Of a stretch of DNA of 64,000 nt, positions 52,291-62,158 are shown piece after piece. A program made the translations under genes and the position numbers. How positions within the stretch are numbered: the stretch's first letter is position 1; every line of letters begins with the position of its first letter. This stretch comes from Ascoidea asiatica (lineage: Eukaryota; Ascomycota; Saccharomycetes; Ascoideales; Ascoideaceae): positions 756,593 through 820,592 of the forward strand of contig BCKQ01000005.1 of assembly GCA_001600695.1 (NCBI GenBank), written 5' to 3'. The notes beneath the pieces are model-generated. The model did no database searches and was not told where the DNA came from. It saw nothing but the letters and a program-made list of their open reading frames with translations.

Positions 52291-53364
52291 TTAATTATCA
52301 AGGGAAAGATTACTTTTAAAACTTGGTAAAGTTTTTTTATCTTTTGGTTCAAATTCTTCATAAGCTAATTTTTTTAAATTTTTTTCTTGATCTGGAGTTA
52401 ATAAAGAAACAACTTCATCAGGAGAAACAAAAAAAAATTTACCAAAACCAAATTCTCTATCAGACAATTTACTTAATACATAAATATTCATTCTAACATA
52501 TTTAACCATTGCTTCTAAATGTAAATAATCAATATCAGTTTTACCATTAAATAAATTTCTCCATAAAGCATAAGCTAAAGTTAAATCATCAGTTATAAAA
52601 GCTTCATCATAAGCTAAAACAGCACCTCTTAATTGATTATTAAATTCTTTTAAATATTGATCTCTTAATCTACCAGAATTTACATTCATTTCATCAGTTA
52701 ATCTTAACTCAATATCTCTAAAAGTTCTATCAACTAATTTTTGTTGATAATTTTTACCATATTTAAATGGCATTTGTCTCATTCTAATAAATAACATCCA
52801 TTCATGTAAGATTGTAATTTGAAACCAAGTTGAAAAAGTCATTGGTAATGATAAAGTTTTATAATAAAATTTTGAAATTGAATTTAAATTTTCATTTTTA
52901 TAATGTAAACCTTGAATTTTACACATTGCATAATATTTTGAACCTGCAATAGGACCAGCTCTAATTTTATCCATATCTAAATTAAAAATTGAAATTACAG
53001 CTTCACCAATTGATTCTTTCCATTTTGGTAAATTATATGAAGGTTTTTCATAAATTGAATTTGAAAGTAATGGTCTTTTTTTAATTGGAATTTTTGATTC
53101 TGGATCTAAGTTTTCATTTTTTGAATTTAATTTTACTTTTGAATTTGAATTCGAATTTAAGTTTGAATCCAAATTTATTTTTGTAGATTCATGAATTGGT
53201 AAACTTGATAATGAAGCTAACTGAGACGGAGAAAGCATTATATCTTCATTATTTTGAATACTTTTAGTTTTTATTATTTTTGAATTATGAAAATATCTTG
53301 CATTTTTAATTAAATTTTTACTTGAGATTGAACTTGTAGTCAATCTTAGAGATTTAGGAAACAT
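52291..53364 (-). CDS. CBP3: Cytochrome bc1 assembly chaperone CBP3
   Basis: 357 aa (S. cerevisiae 335). Mitochondrial protein that with Cbp6 binds the ribosome exit and newborn cytochrome b for complex III assembly. I start at the ATG at 53364, giving MFPKSLRLTTSSISSKNL...YFHNSK, a good presequence rich in Arg, Ser and Lys without acids. The conserved ubiquinol-cytochrome c chaperone domain runs from YYKTLSLPMTFSTWFQITILHEWMLFIR through ELRLTDEMNVNSGRLRDQYLK to MSDREFGFG-like LSDREFGFGKFFFVSP. A Ser/Asn-rich linker lies at about 60-110. Confidence 0.94.
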   Translation of the reverse strand: MFPKSLRLTTSSISSKNLIKNARYFHNSKIIKTKSIQNNEDIMLSPSQLASLSSLPIHESTKINLDSNLNSNSNSKVKLNSKNENLDPESKIPIKKRPLLSNSIYEKPSYNLPKWKESIGEAVISIFNLDMDKIRAGPIAGSKYYAMCKIQGLHYKNENLNSISKFYYKTLSLPMTFSTWFQITILHEWMLFIRMRQMPFKYGKNYQQKLVDRTFRDIELRLTDEMNVNSGRLRDQYLKEFNNQLRGAVLAYDEAFITDDLTLAYALWRNLFNGKTDIDYLHLEAMVKYVRMNIYVLSKLSDREFGFGKFFFVSPDEVVSLLTPDQEKNLKKLAYEEFEPKDKKTLPSFKSNLSLDN

Positions 53365-53883
53365 ATCGGATATATTATTAATTTGATTAAGGATATTTGA
53401 CTTCAAATATAAATTGAGAACTATCAAATATAAAATAAAATATTGATTTGATTCTTTTTGATTAATATCTAATTTTTTACCATTTTATTAATTCCATTTA
53501 TTTTCCATTTACTTTCCATTTACCTGTAGTTTTGGTGGTGGAGAGTAACATTACTTTACTTGAAGAATAAAAGATTAAATACAACGCACGTGATCAAGTA
53601 ACGGATCAAGAACAACGGACCAAAAACAGCGGTTCCATTACAAAGCAAAAAATGGTAAATCTTTGACAGAAAGAAGGAGAGTGAAGAAAAGAGAACAGAA
53701 GAGAAGAATGAATGAATGAATTGATAAATAAATTGATCTGATTTGATTTGATAAATGGAAAGTGATATGTTTGAATACAGTCTTTATTATTTATTTATTT
53801 GAATAAGTGAATGAATAAATATATAAGAATTCAAGCTGTATAAAAGATCAGATGAATGTAAATAGATTCATATTTATTTCAAA
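53365..53883. other. Divergent promoter region CBP3/CAB3-like
   Basis: AT-rich, with GCACGTGATC (CACGTG at 53587-53592) and purine-rich DNA at about 53670-53720. No gene supported. Confidence 0.5.
53587..53592. promoter_or_regulatory. CACGTG E-box between CBP3 and CAB3-like gene
   Basis: CACGTGA; Cbf1-type core in the promoter of a respiratory assembly gene, which would suit the known role of Cbf1 in Candida. Motif only. Confidence 0.4.
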
Positions 53884-54609
53884 ATGTTATCAACGATTTC
53901 GGATACAGTATCTGATTTACAGTTAATAGTACCAGATGAGAATGAAAAAGAAAATAGATTTGAAAATAGATATGAAAATAGAAATGGAATAAAGAATGAA
54001 AATATGAATGAAATATTTAATTTTAATGATGATAAATTACACCTTTTGTTATGTGCAACAGGATCAGTTGCATCTATAAAGATTCCATTAATTATTGAAA
54101 AATTATATTCATATTATAATAAAGATGGTAAAAAATTAAGTATACAATTAGTTTTAACAAAATCTTCAGAAATTTTTTTAAAAAATTTTAAAATTCCATC
54201 AGATATTAAAATTTGGAAAGAAGAAGATAATTTGAATCAAATTAAAAATAGTAAAACAACATTATTAGAAATTCAATTAATTAAATGGGCAGATATTTGT
54301 TTAATTTCTCCAATATCTGCAAATACATTATCAAAAATAAGTAATGGATTAAGTGATAATTTATTAACAACAGTTATAAGATCATGGAATAATAAAAAAA
54401 AATTATTTATTGCACCTGCAATGAATTCGTATATGTATACGCATCCAATTACAAAACTTCAATTAGATTTTATTAAAAATAATTTTAATTGGATCACTGT
54501 ACTTTATCCAATTCAAAAGACTTTAATTTGTGGTGATGTTGGAATAGGTGCCATGAGAGAATGGTCTGAAATAGTGGATATTATTATTGAAGAACTTAAT
54601 ACTTTATAG
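53884..54609 (+). CDS. CAB3: Phosphopantothenoylcysteine decarboxylase subunit, CAB3 type
   Basis: 241 aa flavoprotein of the HFCD family, CoA biosynthesis. In S. cerevisiae the enzyme is a heterotrimer in which Sis2 or Vhs3 supply the catalytic His, and Cab3 the Asn and Cys. Here the His position is E129 (LLEIQLIKWAD). The PAMNSYMY motif has N181, and LICGDVGIGAM has C216. This is the Cab3 pattern, so the protein should need a His-bearing partner. Other HFCD features are CATGSVASIK near residues 57-66 and ISPISANTLSKISNGLSDNLLT. It is much shorter than S. cerevisiae Cab3 (571 aa), with only a 50-residue N-terminal extension. Confidence 0.9.
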   Translation: MLSTISDTVSDLQLIVPDENEKENRFENRYENRNGIKNENMNEIFNFNDDKLHLLLCATGSVASIKIPLIIEKLYSYYNKDGKKLSIQLVLTKSSEIFLKNFKIPSDIKIWKEEDNLNQIKNSKTTLLEIQLIKWADICLISPISANTLSKISNGLSDNLLTTVIRSWNNKKKLFIAPAMNSYMYTHPITKLQLDFIKNNFNWITVLYPIQKTLICGDVGIGAMREWSEIVDIIIEELNTL

Positions 54610-54959
54610 TAACATTATATTTTTTTATTTCAAACACTTCTTCTTCATCTATTGACTGATTGTAAAGACATTTGTAGTTTATTCAATTCAATTAAATCTT
54701 CTTTTTATTCGACTTCAAATTCCATACAAAAAAAACGCGAAAATAAGAGATCAGCGGAATCAACTCTGCGCACGTGACTCTATCAATCAATCAATATTAT
54801 TTCAGACAGAAATTGTCCATTTTCAACTCATCTCAGAAAATTCACGAGAAGCGTCAGCAGAAGCGTCAGCAGAAGCAGCACTTTCTTCTTCTTCTTCTTC
54901 TTCTAGTTTTTCAGTGTGTGTGTGCTTATTTTATTTTCTTCTTTTCTACTTTCTTCACA
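54610..54959. other. Intergenic before the 85-aa membrane protein gene
   Basis: AT-rich, with CACGTG at 54771-54776 and a duplicated GCGTCAGCAGAA word near 54850, then a TTC repeat. Confidence 0.5.
54771..54776. promoter_or_regulatory. CACGTG E-box before the 85-aa gene
   Basis: GCACGTGACT, the same 10-mer as at 35681-35690, about 185 bp before the start codon. Confidence 0.4.
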
Positions 54960-55217
54960 ATGTTCTCGTCTAATGCCTTGGATCAAAAGACTCAAGTCCA
55001 AGCTCAGGTTCATCAGACTGATGTCTACGTCAATAGCTTAAACAATCCCAGAAACTTCAGATTGATCATCACTTTATCAAGTATATTTGCTGCTTTAATA
55101 TTGGCATTAGTTATATTTACTGTGAAAGTTCAAGCTTCAATTCCAATAAATAAAAATAGAAAAGCTTGGAAGAAAATAATTAATAATTATGAAAAACCAG
55201 AAGGTGTACCTTCTTAA
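54960..55217 (+). CDS. Small single-pass membrane protein, unrecognised
   Basis: 85 aa from the ATG at 54960. Residues 1-32 are polar (LDQKTQVQAQVHQTDVYV). One membrane helix follows at about 34-55 (LIITLSSIFAALILALVIFTV). A basic tail contains NKNRKAWKKIINNYEKPEGVPS. The positive charge after the helix suggests a cytosolic or matrix-facing C-terminus. Codons such as CTC, TCC and CAG in its first third are less AT-biased than its neighbours, as in strongly expressed genes. An in-frame upstream extension to 54774 has no family features and I leave it out. Family not recognised. Confidence 0.7.
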   Translation: MFSSNALDQKTQVQAQVHQTDVYVNSLNNPRNFRLIITLSSIFAALILALVIFTVKVQASIPINKNRKAWKKIINNYEKPEGVPS

Positions 55218-55625
55218 GGAATCCATATTAAGTATTTTTATTTTTTATCTTTTATTCTTCAATCACTATGTACTATATTCCTACTTATCAATCAATTTAG
55301 TTTTTATTCTTTTCTAATCTGCTTTTGAATGTTGACTGTAAAATTCGTATTTCAGTATTCTTCTGAATTAAAACCTGATATTAAAACCGGAATTTTTTAA
55401 TAATTACTGTAAAATAATTGTAAATTTACTAAAGTTTAAGCGCTCCAAAAAAATAAACTTAGATTTACTAACAGTTAACTACTAATCTTTTATCACCGAG
55501 TTAAAAAATTTTGACTAAATTTTTGAATAATCTAATTGTTCGTCAAATGTATTCAATTACTCAATCAATCAATTAAATAATCAATTATTCAAATCAAGTC
55601 ATTCAATAATTTTATTATTTTTATC
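55218..55625. other. Intergenic before MYG1-family gene
   Basis: AT-rich tandem intergenic region. Nothing recognised. Confidence 0.5.
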
Positions 55626-57557
55626 ATGGTTGAAACTGATATTAATATTATTTCTAATACGATTATTGATAAAGCCATTGATATTGATACCGATACTGGT
55701 ACTACTGATATTGATACAATTTCAAAAAAAAGAAAAATTGATTGTATTGAAAATACTGATACCAATGATAGTAATGATAACATCAAAAATAATGAAAAGA
55801 ATGATAATAATGAAACTACTAATGATATTGAGATTGATTCAATTGACTTAATCCCTTCAATCAATCAAAATACTCAATCTAATTTACCCAACTCAATTGC
55901 CACTCAAGAAATGAATACCACTTCTACTACCACCACTAATAATGATGAATCAAATATACCTAATGATGATATCAATAATAAAGAAGAACATGAACATCCT
56001 GATATTCAAGAAGAAGAAAAACAAGAGGAGGAAGAAGAAGAAGATAACGATCCAGATAAAATTAGACAAATTTGTGTTCATTCTGGAAATTTTCATGCTG
56101 ATGAAACACTTTCATATTTCTTATTAAAACAATTACCAAAATTTAAAAATGCAAAATTAATTAGATCAAGAGATCCAAGAATTTGGGAAGAATCTGATAT
56201 TGTTGTTGATGTTAGTGGTAAATATGATGGTAAAAAATATTTTGATCATCATCAAAGAGATTTTTATAAATCTTTTAGTAAATCTTTTAAAACAAAATTA
56301 TCTTCTGCAGGTTTAATTTTTTTACATTTTGGTAAAGATGTAATTAAAAATGTTTTAAAAGAATCAAATGAAAAAAAAATTGATTTATTATATAAAAAAT
56401 TATATAGAGAATTTATTGAAGCTATTGATGCAAATGATAATGGTATTAATGAATATGATAATCAAAATCAACTTAATCAAAGATATCATACAAAATCAAT
56501 TACTTTACCTTCAATAATTTCAAATTTAAATCCAAGTTGGGATAAAAATCCAACTTATGATGATTTTTTTAATAAATTTTTAATTGCAAGTGAATTAATG
56601 GGTAATATTTTTTTAAATATTTTAAATAATTATTATACTTTATTAAATGCAAAAGTTTTAGTTCAAAATGCTTTTGATAAAAGATTTGAAATTCATGAAA
56701 GTGGTAAAATTTTACTGTTTGATAAATTTTGTCCATGGAAAGAACATCTTTATGAAGTTGAAAAAGAAAATAATTTAGATAGAACAAATAATATTCTTTA
56801 TGTTTTATTTCCTGATGCTAATAATGAATGGAGAGTTTCTGCTGTTCCTATTTACGGTGGTTCTTTCAAATGTAGAAAACCATTTCCTGAAGATTGGAGA
56901 GGTTTAAAAGATGATGAATTATCTGAAAAAATTAATATTAAAGGTTCTGTATTTGTTCATAACGGTGGCTTTATTGCTGGTGCTTTAACAAAAGAAGCAA
57001 CTTTTGAAATGGCAAAATTAAGTCTTTCAATTGAAAGACCAAAAAGGGATCCAAATAAGATTAATTCTCAACATAATTATAATAATAATAATAAAAATTA
57101 TAATAAAAATAAAAATAATTATAAAAATGGAAAATATAAAAAAAGAAAAACTTCAAGACCAAATTCATCATCATCAAATTTTGATCATACAGAAGATCAT
57201 ACAGAAGATCAGGTTGATGAAAAAAATTCTAAACAAGACACTTCTAAAAAAGAAAATAATAATTTGAAGGAGAATGAATTGAAACAAGAAAACCCCGATA
57301 ATAAAACTATTGCCCCTACAGAAAACTCAGAGCCTAAAACTTCCTTATTTTCAAATTCCGATTTTTCTGTAAAAACAGAGTTGAATGGAAATAATCTCAG
57401 CCCTGAAAATTCTACAAGCAAGATATTTGAAAAAATACCTCCCGTAAAACCGAGCTTAAATGATCAGGAAAATCAAACTGATGTAAATAACAAGAAAGAA
57501 AATATAGAAAATGTTAAAAGTTTTGCTGAAGATATTGTAATGAATGAAGTGGCGTAG
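55626..57557 (+). CDS. MYG1-family exonuclease homologue (YER156C) with long disordered extensions
   Basis: 643 aa, against 338 for S. cerevisiae YER156C and 376 for human MYG1. The core, about residues 146-470, has the family signatures VHSGNFHADETLSYF (HADE at 157-160), FDHHQRDF (DHH at 207-209) and VFVHNGGFIAGA. MYG1 is a DHH-like 3'-5' RNA exonuclease of nucleus and mitochondria in mammals. The 145-residue N-terminus is Asp/Asn/Ile/Thr-rich with SKKRKID (33-39), a likely nuclear localisation signal, then an acidic run. The 170-residue C-terminus is Asn/Lys-rich with KYKKRKTSRPNSSSS. The start is the first ATG; the core would remain if a later Met were used. Confidence 0.9.
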   Translation: MVETDINIISNTIIDKAIDIDTDTGTTDIDTISKKRKIDCIENTDTNDSNDNIKNNEKNDNNETTNDIEIDSIDLIPSINQNTQSNLPNSIATQEMNTTSTTTTNNDESNIPNDDINNKEEHEHPDIQEEEKQEEEEEEDNDPDKIRQICVHSGNFHADETLSYFLLKQLPKFKNAKLIRSRDPRIWEESDIVVDVSGKYDGKKYFDHHQRDFYKSFSKSFKTKLSSAGLIFLHFGKDVIKNVLKESNEKKIDLLYKKLYREFIEAIDANDNGINEYDNQNQLNQRYHTKSITLPSIISNLNPSWDKNPTYDDFFNKFLIASELMGNIFLNILNNYYTLLNAKVLVQNAFDKRFEIHESGKILLFDKFCPWKEHLYEVEKENNLDRTNNILYVLFPDANNEWRVSAVPIYGGSFKCRKPFPEDWRGLKDDELSEKINIKGSVFVHNGGFIAGALTKEATFEMAKLSLSIERPKRDPNKINSQHNYNNNNKNYNKNKNNYKNGKYKKRKTSRPNSSSSNFDHTEDHTEDQVDEKNSKQDTSKKENNNLKENELKQENPDNKTIAPTENSEPKTSLFSNSDFSVKTELNGNNLSPENSTSKIFEKIPPVKPSLNDQENQTDVNNKKENIENVKSFAEDIVMNEVA

Positions 57558-57933
57558 ATTTTTTTTTTTTTACTTTAATTTTATATTCATTCAAAATATT
57601 ATCTTCTAATTTGTTTATGTATACTCTTTCTAAAGGAAATTCTTATGAAATTATTGAAGAATTAAGAGCGAAAAAAAAAAAAGAAAAAATAATATATGTA
57701 TTTTGGCATTATGAGGTTGACAAAATGATAAAAAAAAAATCACATAAATGGAAAGTTATAAAGACTTAATTAAATGATTAAAAAATGACGATGTAAAAGA
57801 TTTTAATTTAAAAACACAAGTAAACATGGAAAACCAAAAAAAAGAGAAAAAAATTAAATAATAGAGCACAGGAAATTGAAACGAAGATAAAGTTAAAAAA
57901 AAACAATATAATAAAAGTTTCAAGTCGTAAAAA
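57558..57933. other. Convergent intergenic
   Basis: Very AT-rich with A and T tracts. No gene or GC-rich island. Confidence 0.5.
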
Positions 57934-58605
57934 TCATGAAGCAGCCCAAAGAACAAGAGGCCTGGTGACTAGCTTTTTCTTATTTATTGTGAGTTTATTC
58001 AAAATACGTTTTCTTTGTGTAGGTGAATTTATACCTTTTGCAATATCTTCAGCTGGAGGAGTTCCTTTAGCATCAGCCATTTTTTCTGTTTCATCTTTTT
58101 TTTCATCTTTTTTCTCTTTATCTTTCGGAGCAGGTTTTGGAGCTTGACTCTTTAAACATATTTTCATACCACCAGAAGCAACTTTTTCCCAATGTTGAGG
58201 AACAATAAATGCACCTGTATCTTCAACATATAACACTACTTTTCCAGCATCTAAATCTTTTTTAAATTCAGGATATGCCTCTTTGATCGATTGAGATAAT
58301 CCGGGCCATGTTTTAACAGATGAAAAGGGAAATTGAAATATTGGTTTAGTAAGATCATCATAAATTCCAACTTTAATTGGTTTTGGAGGTGGTGGAGGAG
58401 GAGGTGGTGGTGCTGGCTTTTCTTCTTTTGAAGGTTCTGGTTTTGGTTCTGGTTTTGGTGGTTCTGGTTCTTCTTTTTTCTCTTCAGGCTTCTCTTCTTT
58501 TTTCTCCTCTTCTTCAGCAGCAGCAACAACTGGAGGAGGCACTTCCCATGGAACCCATCCATTAGGATATCGTGAATAAGGAGGATAGAAATAAGGATTA
58601 AACAT
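57934..58605 (-). CDS. Proline/glutamate-rich protein with ubiquitin-like domain
   Basis: 223 aa from the ATG at 58605. The N-terminus MFNPYFYPPYSRYPNGWVPWEVPPP is aromatic and Pro-rich. Residues 31-65 are charged (Glu, Lys, Pro), then nine prolines follow. Residues about 76-152 read KPIKVGIYDDLTKPIFQFPF, LYVEDTGAFIVPQHWEKVASGGMKICL. That layout matches the fungal ubiquitin-like domain (ULD-type) with its closing I-x-P-x-x-W and G-x-x-I pattern. The tail is Lys/Glu-rich, then basic. Function unknown; the poly-Pro run could bind SH3 or profilin. The domain call is by pattern, not search. Confidence 0.8.
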   Translation of the reverse strand: MFNPYFYPPYSRYPNGWVPWEVPPPVVAAAEEEEKKEEKPEEKKEEPEPPKPEPKPEPSKEEKPAPPPPPPPPPKPIKVGIYDDLTKPIFQFPFSSVKTWPGLSQSIKEAYPEFKKDLDAGKVVLYVEDTGAFIVPQHWEKVASGGMKICLKSQAPKPAPKDKEKKDEKKDETEKMADAKGTPPAEDIAKGINSPTQRKRILNKLTINKKKLVTRPLVLWAAS

Positions 58606-59824
58606 CAATTAAGGTGAGAATTTAAATTCTTTAGTAGTAAATTTTTAATAAATATTGTAAACTGAGTGTATAGTTTTTGGTTAAAAAAAATATGCAAAAA
58701 AGAAGAAAAGAAAAGAAAAGAAAAGAGAAGAAAAAAAAAAAAAAATATTTATCTCATATTGCTCTTAGGTATTTATATTTTTTATTCTTTTGTAATATCC
58801 ATTGAAGACTCTGATTCTAAGGTCTAATGATCTCAAATTTTTCTTTAAACTTCTAATCTTCTAAACTTTCTCTGAAATTATTTTATAGAATTTAGATAAG
58901 GTGAATAAACGAATTGTTAAAGGCTTAATAAAAGATGTGAATTGATTATTAAATTTCATTTTACTGTTAATTTCCATTGATTTCCTTTGATTTCTTTTAT
59001 TTTCCTTTGATATTGTTGTGGTTATTATCAGCTCTTTATTCAGTTTCAGCTGAGTCAATGTTTATAAACCCGGGTTTATTTTACGGCAAGCTTCACGCTT
59101 CAAGCTGCTGAATAATTATTTATCCTTACCATTTTGCTTATGAGACAATAAAAAAAAGGTTCTTTTCGTTAATTTTTACTCTTCTTGATTTAAATGCTTT
59201 ACAAAATAAAAATTTTTTTGATTCCACTTAAATTTTCTTAAATGTATAAAGAAATGAAACAATCTGAAGAATGGAATCATCTGAACAGGTTATGGTTTTT
59301 TTACAGTACTATAGAAAACTTTAAAAACTGCTCAAAATAATTTCATAGGAGGATCATAATTTTAATTATATAATTATAACATAAATATGAGATTCATGAT
59401 ACGAGTTTTGAGTCTGAAAATAGCATAACAATCAAATTTAATAGTTTTTTTAGTACCCCCCTTAAAATATAGGTGACCTACTATGTAACCTTTGTGGTTC
59501 TGAAAGTTTAAAGCTAACTTTGTCTTTGAGTCAATTTATTTTATTCAGATAATTTATTTACAATTTTCACATTGATGATATTTAAGATATTATAAATTTA
59601 TATATGTATTGGTATTTAGAATATTCCTCAGATTGAGAAAAAAAGGTAAGTTAAATAAATATATGCAGTATCTAGATTTAAAGGAAGAAAAGAAAGAAAA
59701 AAGGGCATAAATAAGTTAAGAAAGTATAAAACAGAATCCATAAAACATGAAGCATAAAAAAAAAACAAGAGCAAAAAAAAAAAAGATTTTTCACAACAAA
59801 ATAAGTAAAAAGGGTAAATTGAAT
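58606..59824. other. Intergenic, promoter of the ULD protein and YAT2 3' end
   Basis: AT-rich apart from a short block at about 59060-59115 with the palindrome ATAAACCCGGGTTTAT (59064-59079) and repeated AAGCTTCA words. Purine-rich AAAAG repeats lie at about 58690-58740. Confidence 0.5.
59064..59079. repeat. 16-bp perfect palindrome ATAAACCCGGGTTTAT
   Basis: Perfect dyad with a CCCGGG centre, about 460 bp upstream of the ULD-protein start. Immediately downstream are near-repeats of CAAGCTTCACGC. Confidence 0.8.
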
Positions 59825-62158
59825 CTAATATTCAGCTAATTTTATGAATTTATGAGTATTTGAGTCAACAGCAAATTGTTTTTTATTACTTAAATCAAGA
59901 TTTTCAATATTTTCAACATCATGAGTTTTACTTTTGATTGAATCATCATTTTCAGCAGCTCCATCAAAATAACCATAACCTCCAAGAAGATAATTTTTTG
60001 CCATTTCTAATTCCTTATTATCAGTTGGAACTTCTTTTCCAATAAGTTTACCAACAGTTTCAAGACTATTACTTCTTGAACAAGAAACTCCCATTGCAAC
60101 AGAATCTTGAAGATTCATATTTTCAATTTTTAATGAATTTAAACTATTTAAAATACTTTCTTCTTCTTTACATTCTTTCCAAAGTCTTTCAACTTCAATA
60201 AAATATGAATTTAAGGTATCTAAAAATCTTTGAGTTTGTCTATGTTTTGAACAACAACAAACTGTTAAAGAATCATCTTTAATAATATAAGCTAAACCAA
60301 AACCATTTGAAGATGTTGGACCAAAACCAAATAATCTTAAAGATGGATTACCACAATTTGAAGTTGAAATTATTGAATCATTTAATTTTTCCCAACCTGC
60401 ATCTGCAAAAATTTCTGGTAATTCTTTTGAAAAATTATTAATATTTGAAATATTATCATTTGCAGCAGTTTTTTCAGAATCTAAACTATCATTTCTTTCC
60501 ATATTTTCACCACCTTCCACAATATATCTTTTCCAAATACAATATAAAGCATATAAATGTCTATCTTGTCCTAAACCTTTTGAACTTTCTCTTGTTCTTG
60601 AACTATGTTTTTTACAAGCATCTTTTAATTTATTAATTTTTTCAGTTGCAGTTGATTTTGATTGAAAAAAAGTTTTAACAAATAAATTTGATTCCATTGA
60701 AACTGTTCTTATAGCTTCAGTTCTACCATGTAAAAACATTTTTGTCATTGCAGGTTCATAAGTACATTCAACTTTACCATATAAAGCATAATAAGTTGCT
60801 TGAAAACTCATTTGTAAAAAAGCATCTGGTGATATACCCATTTTTTTAATTATATTACTACCATAATGTTTAAATTCTAAAACACCAAATTCATTTTGTT
60901 GAATTAAATCTGCTAATCTTGTTTCTGCAAATCTTAAAGCTAAAGATAATTCAGAATCTAAATTCCAATCTAATTTTCTTGGAGTTATAGTATAATTTTG
61001 TAAAATATCTAATTTATTTTTTTTTTTTAAAACTGAAGGATTTGAATCATCTGGCCATAAAGATGGTGAATTTTTATTAATTGCTTTTGCAAAACCTAAG
61101 ATTGAATCAGTATAAATATCAGAAACAAATCTTAAGACAGTATGACCATCAACACCAGTATGTTCAAAATTTATACCAGCTTTTGCATTTTTTGTTACAA
61201 TAATTTGAATTTTATCATACCATCTATTTGTACAAGTACCAACTTGTACACCATTTTGTAAATTTGATAAACCACATAACATATTTTTTGAAATTTCAGG
61301 TAATGAATTTAATTCAACATCATCAAGACAAACAATAAATAAAGCAGAATCAATAATTTTTAAAATATTATGATTAATATCATTAAAATTACCTTTATCA
61401 TCATAATCTTGAGATAATTTATTCCTAATATTAGCCCAAATTTTTCTATTTTCAGTTGTTAAAACACCAAAACTTGATTTTGCAACATCAATAATTGAAG
61501 TTTTTAAACTATCATCAATAATTGCTTTAAAATTTAAATTAATTTCATTTTCAGATAATAATAAATCATTATTATTATCTAAAACATCAAACCAATAAAA
61601 TTGAGATTTTGATAAAATTACAATATGATTTGAAAAATTATCAGTTTGCATTATACAAGCATTTTTTGTTGGAATTCTCGCAGTACCAAATAATTTATTA
61701 TATTGAAACATACAAAGTGGAACATTATTTTTTAATTTATCAATTGGTAAAGTATTATTTCTAATTTGTTTAATAAATTTTAATGAAGAAGTTGTTAAAG
61801 AAGCAGCTCTTTTAATTTGATTTTTATTATTTAAAGGAGTTGGATCATCTTCTAAAAGAAAAAAAGGATTTAAATTTAAAACTACTGGAGAATCATAATT
61901 TAAATAAGAATCATACCAAAATTGTTCAATATATGAAGGTCTATCCTTTGAATATTCTTTTAATTGAAACTGTAAATAATTTGATAATTTTGATTGAAAA
62001 AAATTATTTACAGCAATTACTGTTGATTGATGTTCTTCTTTTGTTTGTAAAGGTTTCAAAACTTCAAGATAATTATCAAGAGTTTTTTTTAAATCTGGAA
62101 TTGGTAATTTTTTCAAAGAATCTTGATATTGAAAAGTATTTTCAGTTACAACAGACAT
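59825..62158 (-). CDS. YAT2: Carnitine acetyltransferase, YAT2 type
   Basis: 777 aa. Transfers acetyl groups between CoA and carnitine so that acetyl units can reach mitochondria during growth on fatty acids, acetate or ethanol. The choline/carnitine acyltransferase family start LPIPDLKKTLDNYLEVLKPL is present. The catalytic His is H333 in GINFEHTGVDGH, and YALYGKVECTYEPAMTKMFLHGRTEAIR is the substrate block. There is no presequence and no peroxisomal C-terminus (it ends KLAEY), and it is longer than Cat2 or Yat1. These point to the cytosolic Yat2 group (S. cerevisiae 923 aa; Ctn3 in Candida). Confidence 0.9.
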   Translation of the reverse strand: MSVVTENTFQYQDSLKKLPIPDLKKTLDNYLEVLKPLQTKEEHQSTVIAVNNFFQSKLSNYLQFQLKEYSKDRPSYIEQFWYDSYLNYDSPVVLNLNPFFLLEDDPTPLNNKNQIKRAASLTTSSLKFIKQIRNNTLPIDKLKNNVPLCMFQYNKLFGTARIPTKNACIMQTDNFSNHIVILSKSQFYWFDVLDNNNDLLLSENEINLNFKAIIDDSLKTSIIDVAKSSFGVLTTENRKIWANIRNKLSQDYDDKGNFNDINHNILKIIDSALFIVCLDDVELNSLPEISKNMLCGLSNLQNGVQVGTCTNRWYDKIQIIVTKNAKAGINFEHTGVDGHTVLRFVSDIYTDSILGFAKAINKNSPSLWPDDSNPSVLKKKNKLDILQNYTITPRKLDWNLDSELSLALRFAETRLADLIQQNEFGVLEFKHYGSNIIKKMGISPDAFLQMSFQATYYALYGKVECTYEPAMTKMFLHGRTEAIRTVSMESNLFVKTFFQSKSTATEKINKLKDACKKHSSRTRESSKGLGQDRHLYALYCIWKRYIVEGGENMERNDSLDSEKTAANDNISNINNFSKELPEIFADAGWEKLNDSIISTSNCGNPSLRLFGFGPTSSNGFGLAYIIKDDSLTVCCCSKHRQTQRFLDTLNSYFIEVERLWKECKEEESILNSLNSLKIENMNLQDSVAMGVSCSRSNSLETVGKLIGKEVPTDNKELEMAKNYLLGGYGYFDGAAENDDSIKSKTHDVENIENLDLSNKKQFAVDSNTHKFIKLAEY

